Positions 62,401 to 64,000 of a DNA stretch of 64,000 nucleotides are shown here, one piece after another (within the stretch, counting starts at the first letter, position 1; every line of letters begins with the position of its first letter). Location of the stretch: positions 629,918,915-629,982,914 of the forward strand of contig OY728123.1 in the NCBI GenBank assembly GCA_963277665.1. The letters run 5' to 3'. The stretch comes from Viscum album (Eukaryota; Streptophyta; Magnoliopsida; Santalales; Viscaceae). A program made the position numbers and the translations under genes. The notes under the pieces are model-generated. The model made no database searches. It saw only the letters and a list, made by a program, of their open reading frames with translations, and was not told the origin of the DNA.

Positions 62401-64000
62401 TTCTATTCTAACATATATAGTGTCAATGGATTCTTCCACCACCTCAAACATTATTTTGAGTTTTTAATAATTTAAAATGTTACATTTTTTATTTAAAGAA
62501 AAATACTCATTACCATTGTTTTATATATTTTATCTTTTCAAAAGAGGGATTTAAAAGGAAAGGGTGTTTCGATACTTGAATGTGTTTTTTGTATACATTA
62601 AAACAAGGGTTTTAAGGGATTTATGATGAAAAGGTCCAATATTAAATTATATTATTCATGATATAATACTTGGAATTTTTTACAATAACCGGTGTGTGTG
62701 ATATATATTATGATTATCGATGTTCCCTATATAGGTCATGACGATGAGTGAGCTCGATATTGGTAAGGATGATGGGTGAGCTTGATATATATCTCCAATG
62801 CATTGGATATTAAATATTTTTTTCTAGATAATAATTATTATAGTTTACCATATATGTTATTTCAATTTGTAGGGATGTTTTAAGGGTTAAATTATGATGA
62901 TTTACCAAAGAATATATATTAATATTCTTTTCATGTTGAAGAGTTTTATTGAAAATCATTTTATTTCAAAAGGTAAGATATTGATCTTTTGTAAAAAAAA
63001 TTATTATTCACTTTTATAATATAATGGTATGTATTAAATAATTTTTTTTCATTGGTTTTCATTTTTTATATTAAACCCTAATAAATATAATTATTTTTCA
63101 TGCTTTATTATAATGTTTTAATGGAATAAATTGGGCTGTAAAGATGATTCCATGTGTAAGTAAATTATTACTTTAACTAAATGATTATATTTTAAGGGAA
63201 AAAATATATTTTATGATCTCATGGTTTTATATTGTGATGATGAGTTCTTTAAACCTTTTTATGTCCCTTAATGATATTTTTATGGTGATCTCGCATTTAG
63301 AAGTGTTTTTAGAGGTATAAAGGAATAATATGAATAGAGAAGAAGACAAGATGGAATTCACAAATATTTTTCATGAAAATTAAAAATGTTTTTTTTAAAT
63401 ATTTTTACTGTGAAAAAATAGATACAAATAGGAGTTTTACATGTTGTAAAGTAAAGGGTTGTTATGCAATATTTATGTTCTAATTCACTAAAAATTTAAT
63501 CATGAATGATCTATGAGAATATAATATAATTAATTACTATTTTGAAATGTAATTGTGGATTAGATAAGGGTTAGGTGTTTATATTTTGTGTAAGAGAAAA
63601 TGTTTAGAAAAATAGAGAGGTTAAGATAATGAATATAATTACCTATAAGATATTATAATTTATAGTTGTCAAGATATAACATTTTATAATTACCATGTCT
63701 CTTTGTATAAAATATATTTTTTTAGAAATTATTTCCACCAAAAAATAGGGTAGAAGAAGTATAAAGGAACCAAGATTAAAATATCCATCTAAATCGAAAA
63801 AATATAATGGTTAGAGCTAGAACAGATTTGTTAATTTCTACAATAGAACTTTTGATAAATGCTATAAATGGAGATAGTATCCAAGTGATAGAGAAACCAC
63901 ATACATTATAGAGAAACATGTATGTAGTTGAGTATTTCGTGAAACAACATGATCTTGTATTCAGTGTATCATATTACCCTGATATTTTTGGAGGATGGGT
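59500..64000 (+). repeat. Chromovirus-family LTR (LTR D), running off the window
   Basis: Recognised from the C-rich degenerate TATA context ('cctcccctcacttattaaaggttcc', 61,086-61,110) and the following hairpin-core subrepeats. 'cttaaatattacacaacatagac' (60,485-60,508) resembles the complement of LTR B near 34,185. The left edge was placed only by comparing distances, and the right end is not in view. No pol remains are seen before it. Confidence 0.45.
61450..61880 (+). repeat. Subrepeats of LTR D with the conserved hairpin core
   Basis: Copies near 61,450-61,492 (weak), 61,623-61,690 ('gtgtatgtgtggtttaccac', then 'aaagcgatgtgatac') and 61,815-61,880. Spacing is about 180-190 bp, as in the other LTRs. 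The middle copy is one of the best preserved in the window. Confidence 0.6.

Overview
This window is intergenic DNA from a flowering plant. It is strikingly AT-rich and holds no recognisable host gene, rRNA or tRNA gene. Almost all of it can be read as layers of transposable elements. The plant assignment rests on a CACTA (En/Spm) transposon with both TNP2-type and Transposase_24-type genes, Ty3/gypsy chromovirus remains with a chromodomain, a Tat/Athila-type Ty3/gypsy element and a Ty1/copia element. The species cannot be told. Most retroelement borders were set by eye from paired repeats and are approximate to tens or hundreds of bases.

Layout. (1) 1-7.2 kb: the 3' part of one long LTR with a primer-binding-like site at 656, about 1.2 kb of internal DNA, then a second LTR of the same family to about 7,235, all plus-oriented. 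(2) 7.25-12.31 kb: two diverged direct repeats of about 1.3 kb around 2.4 kb of unassigned DNA, probably a non-autonomous LTR element. (3) 12.32-35.15 kb: a minus-oriented chromovirus (Tekay/Del-like) with LTRs of about 4.2 kb, an iMet-type primer-binding site and decayed gag, protease, reverse transcriptase, RNase H, integrase and chromodomain. Its 5' LTR is split by a complete 9,622-bp CACTA element (21,864-31,485). (4) 35.15-40.4 kb: the plus-strand integrase tail and chromodomain of a second chromovirus, joined to its 3' LTR. (5) 41.3-59.4 kb: a plus-oriented Ty1/copia element whose LTRs lie 17 kb apart. The gap is explained at least partly by an antisense Tat/Athila element at about 44.6-50.2 kb. 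(6) 59.5-64 kb: another chromovirus-family LTR running off the end.

The CACTA element is the best preserved unit. Near-identical CACTA termini flank palindromic subterminal repeats built on GCGACGGG. On the minus strand a single promoter and leader near 31.05 kb could serve two transposase genes: TNP2-like (27,993-24,434) and TNPA-like (24,334-22,799). Both carry a few stops or frameshifts, so this copy is probably not autonomous. Its 5' intron holds the most unusual structure of the window: a 2.2-kb array of a 10-bp unit, nearly free of indels, abutting a 270-bp foldback whose outer arm carries the same unit in reverse.

The old retroelements show heavy C-to-T and G-to-A decay (for example Trp codons turned into stops), as expected of long-methylated DNA. 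The CACTA element shows much less.
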